From: Bacteroidota bacterium
GTDB taxonomy: Bacteria; Bacteroidota; Bacteroidia; JAHEXY01
DNA length: 64,000 nucleotides
Assembly (NCBI GenBank): GCA_023251875.1
Contig: JAHEXY010000002.1
Coordinates: forward strand, 495,591-559,590
Reading direction: 5' to 3'
Each line of letters begins with the position of its first letter. Within the stretch, counting starts at the first letter, position 1. The notes beneath the pieces were generated by a model. The model saw only the letters and a list, made by a program, of their open reading frames with translations. It made no database searches and was not told the DNA's origin. Made by a program: the position numbers and the translations under genes. Positions 62,262 through 64,000 of the stretch are shown in pieces.

Positions 62262-62500
62262 TAAGTCCGAAGGACTTAAATATGAATAACCTTGAGTGCA
62301 ACTCAAGGTAGAAGAATCAAAGATGGTAAGCCAAGCCCAAAGGGCTTGAATGTATTTATTAAAATTAATGTTAAGCGAAAATAATTTCATTTTCAAAAAA
62401 ATAAGCAGATTCAACCCTTTCAGGGTTGTTAATAGTTGATCTATTTCTATACCACCGATTGCATCGATGGTTATTTATTTTAAACCCCTAATCGGGGTTT
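62262..62500. repeat. Cluster of six small unlike palindromes
   Basis: In order: TAAGTCC/GGACTTA (62262-62278), ACCTTGAGT/ACTCAAGGT (62289-62309), CAAGCCC/GGGCTTG (62332-62348), CAACCCT/AGGGTTG (62412-62428), ACCACCGAT/ATCGATGGT with one mismatch (62451-62471) and AAACCCC/GGGGTTT (62482-62500). Stems are 7-9 base pairs; five loops are 3 bases and the last is 5. Confidence 0.92.
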
Positions 62501-62516
62501 GTTGTTTATTCGACTC

Positions 62517-63167
62517 TTATCTTACTTCAACAGTTTTATCCTTTACTTCAACATCAATATTTTTATAAAAAAATTTCACGTAAGGATCTCGTGTAAATAA
62601 ATAAGGAACATGCCTGTACCACCACCCATTCTCATAAACCTTTGCTTGCCTAGTGAGTTCAGCTTTCAAACTATCTCTTCTTTGATGGTATATTATTTGC
62701 CCCTTTTGTCTTAAAATAACAATATCAGATGGAAAATTATATATAATATCAGATGAGCAATCTCCGCATGATTGTACTGATGAAATAAAAGTATCAGATG
62801 GACATATTGAAAATATTCTGTCACCTATTCCACAAGGAGTATAATACATTTTTCCTTTAATTATCACTAAAGTGTCACTCATGGAGGAGAGGGGTTTGGG
62901 AATCTTCACAAATGGATAACCTACATAAATTGAATCCGAATTATTAATTAAGATTAAAGATAATGTATCAGATGAATTATTTATAATATTAAAAGGACCA
63001 GCGCCACACGAAGAAAATAATACACAAATTAATAAGGGAAATAAGAATCCAAACTTATTTTCAAATGGTATCACAACTTGATTATTAATCATAAATATTG
63101 CGAGGTGTAGTTCCTCCCTCTCCTTTGGAGAGGGCTGGGGAGAGGTCTTAATTTTTATCATTCCCAT
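62517..63167 (-). CDS. Lipoprotein of unknown function, N-terminus overlapping a hairpin repeat
   Basis: The lipobox is LLICVLFSSC, followed by a domain with two or three Cys (YTPCGIGDRIFSICPSD, SVQSCGDCSSD). I recognise no family. The longest frame starts at 63167, overlapping lpxA by 20 bases, and its residues 8-24 are the translated GC-rich repeat (TSPQPSPKEREELHLAI). An ATG at 63092 gives a normal lipoprotein signal of about 30 residues and may be the real start. It lies inside the lpx/efp region, where it looks like an addition. Confidence 0.65.
   Translation of the reverse strand: MGMIKIKTSPQPSPKEREELHLAIFMINNQVVIPFENKFGFLFPLLICVLFSSCGAGPFNIINNSSDTLSLILINNSDSIYVGYPFVKIPKPLSSMSDTLVIIKGKMYYTPCGIGDRIFSICPSDTFISSVQSCGDCSSDIIYNFPSDIVILRQKGQIIYHQRRDSLKAELTRQAKVYENGWWYRHVPYLFTRDPYVKFFYKNIDVEVKDKTVEVR
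63111..63149. repeat. GC-rich hairpin repeat (core family), copy 5
   Basis: CCCTCTCCTTTGGAGAGGG hairpin plus third arm CTGGGGAGAGG. It abuts the stop codon of lpxA and lies inside the longest frame of the next gene. Confidence 0.88.
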
Positions 63168-63939
63168 TATAGCCCTTCATAATACCTCTTGTAGATTGGC
63201 TAACAAAAAGCATAATTTCATCTCTTTCTTTAGATGCAGGCAAATCAGTTTCAATAATTTCTAATGCTTTAGAAACATTGTATCCTTTTAAGTAGATGGT
63301 TCTAAAAATTTCTTGTATTTCATTTATTCTATCCGGAGCAAAGCCTCTTCTGCGTAAGCCAATTGAATTTACACCCACATAAGAAAGTGGTTCACGGGCA
63401 GCTTTTACAAATGGAGGCACATCTTTACGTACCAATGATCCTCCGGATATCATAGCATGAGCTCCAATATTTACAAATTGATGTACTGCAGTCATACCGC
63501 CTAAAATGGCAAAATCTCCAATAGTAACATGGCCAGCCAATGTAGCAACGTTTGCTAAAATACAATCGTTACCAATATGGCAATCATGAGCAATATGGCT
63601 GTAGGCCATTATTAAGCAATTGTCTCCAACGGTAGTTTCATAACTTGCTTTTGTACCGCGATTAATAGTAACACATTCTCTAATTACAGTATTGTTGCCT
63701 ATTACTACTTTTGTTTCTTCTCCTCCAAATTTTAAATCTTGTGGAATGGCAGAAATAACGGCTCCCGGAAAAATTTTACAGTTTTTGCCTATTATTGCAC
63801 CATCCATAATAGTAACGTTAGGGCCTATCCAGGTGCCTTCTCCAATAGAAACATTTTTGTGAATCGTAACAAAAGGTTCTATTACCACATTTTCAGAGAT
63901 CTTTGCCTGAGGATGGATGTATGCAAGCGGCTGATTCAT
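63148..63939 (-). CDS. lpxA: UDP-N-acetylglucosamine acyltransferase
   Basis: This 263-residue left-handed beta-helix acyltransferase has hexapeptide repeats from residue 5 to about 180 (IHPQAKISENVVIEPFVTIH, GEGTWIGPNVTIMDGAIIGK). The catalytic His is in GGMTAVHQFVNIGA. The C-terminal helical part (VGVNSIGLRRRGF) is normal. It adds a 3-hydroxyacyl chain to UDP-GlcNAc, the first step of lipid A. It lies 3 bases after the lpxC/fabZ gene. The stop codon borders a hairpin repeat. Confidence 0.97.
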   Translation of the reverse strand: MNQPLAYIHPQAKISENVVIEPFVTIHKNVSIGEGTWIGPNVTIMDGAIIGKNCKIFPGAVISAIPQDLKFGGEETKVVIGNNTVIRECVTINRGTKASYETTVGDNCLIMAYSHIAHDCHIGNDCILANVATLAGHVTIGDFAILGGMTAVHQFVNIGAHAMISGGSLVRKDVPPFVKAAREPLSYVGVNSIGLRRRGFAPDRINEIQEIFRTIYLKGYNVSKALEIIETDLPASKERDEIMLFVSQSTRGIMKGYNGNDKN

Positions 63940-63942
63940 TAT

Positions 63943-64000
63943 TTATTTTTTTGTTTTTACAATTTGGGCCAATAATTCACCTTCCATTACCATTTTATCT
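63943..64000 (-). CDS. LpxC/FabZ bifunctional protein (3' end)
   Basis: The last 18 codons of a gene entering from the right edge read DKMVMEGELLAQIVKTKK and stop. This matches the C-terminus of the FabZ part of the fused UDP-3-O-acyl-GlcNAc deacetylase/hydroxyacyl-ACP dehydratase that precedes lpxA in Bacteroidota. The start and the catalytic regions are outside the window. Confidence 0.75.
   Translation of the reverse strand, partial: DKMVMEGELLAQIVKTKK

Overview
The window looks like a chromosomal segment of an AT-rich member of the Bacteroidota. The evidence is two type A and two type B type-IX secretion (T9SS) substrates, many Bacteroidota-restricted families (DUF4175, DUF6029, DUF6089, DUF4270, DUF4292, DUF3667, Omp28), TAnnTTTG-type -7 promoter elements, and a bifunctional LpxC/FabZ tail in front of lpxA. 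I see no tRNA, rRNA, CRISPR array, transposase or prophage. Genus cannot be judged from this.

Layout. 1-5.8 kb: end of a NitT/TauT-type ABC ATPase, a small membrane protein, a DUF4175 coiled-coil protein, an anti-sigma-like ATPase, a toxin-antitoxin pair and ybeY. 5.9-11.5 kb: an eight-gene signalling island, all on the minus strand. It holds three STAS/SEC14-like proteins, a soluble hybrid histidine kinase, an Hpt protein, a LytTR regulator and two receiver domains tethered by a C-terminal membrane helix. 11.7-20 kb: redox, tRNA-modification and envelope genes, an enolase-family epimerase and a PKD/T9SS protein. 20-28 kb: DUF3667, a toxin-antitoxin remnant, DUF4292 and TPR lipoproteins, a nucleotidyltransferase, a threonine dehydrogenase-like enzyme and a membrane cyclase. 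28-39 kb: tyrosine catabolism (hmgA, hpd), recX, an S41 protease, pdxJ, and a CBS/BamA-like/nadK/DUF6089 block. 39-49 kb: an M43 protease, the glycosyltransferase-DUF4270-glmS operon, panC, an HMA lipoprotein and a T9SS protein. 49.6-64 kb: an acyl-CoA dehydrogenase, two helicases, a copper-monooxygenase-like secreted protein, an HD protein, an amino acid permease, efp, an ABC ATPase and lpxA.

The most unusual protein system is the signalling island. A run of 11 G sits exactly where the hybrid kinase ends and the Hpt protein begins. As written, the two proteins are separate. A tract one G shorter, or a +1 slip, would join them into a single kinase-receiver-Hpt protein. The two membrane-tethered receivers are unlike ordinary response regulators, and one carries acidic DGDK/DSDKN repeats beyond its membrane helix.

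The most unusual DNA feature is a set of short hairpin repeats scattered between genes. Eight copies of a roughly 90-bp element have end arms that differ between copies yet stay complementary within each copy. Related GC-rich cores lie at or inside the starts of several secreted or lipoprotein genes, and some element ends supply stop codons. Other repeat types are a cluster of six small palindromes near 62.3-62.5 kb, TTAGCTAATTAGC arrays flanking single genes, and 7- and 8-bp tandem repeats inside a signal-peptide coding region.
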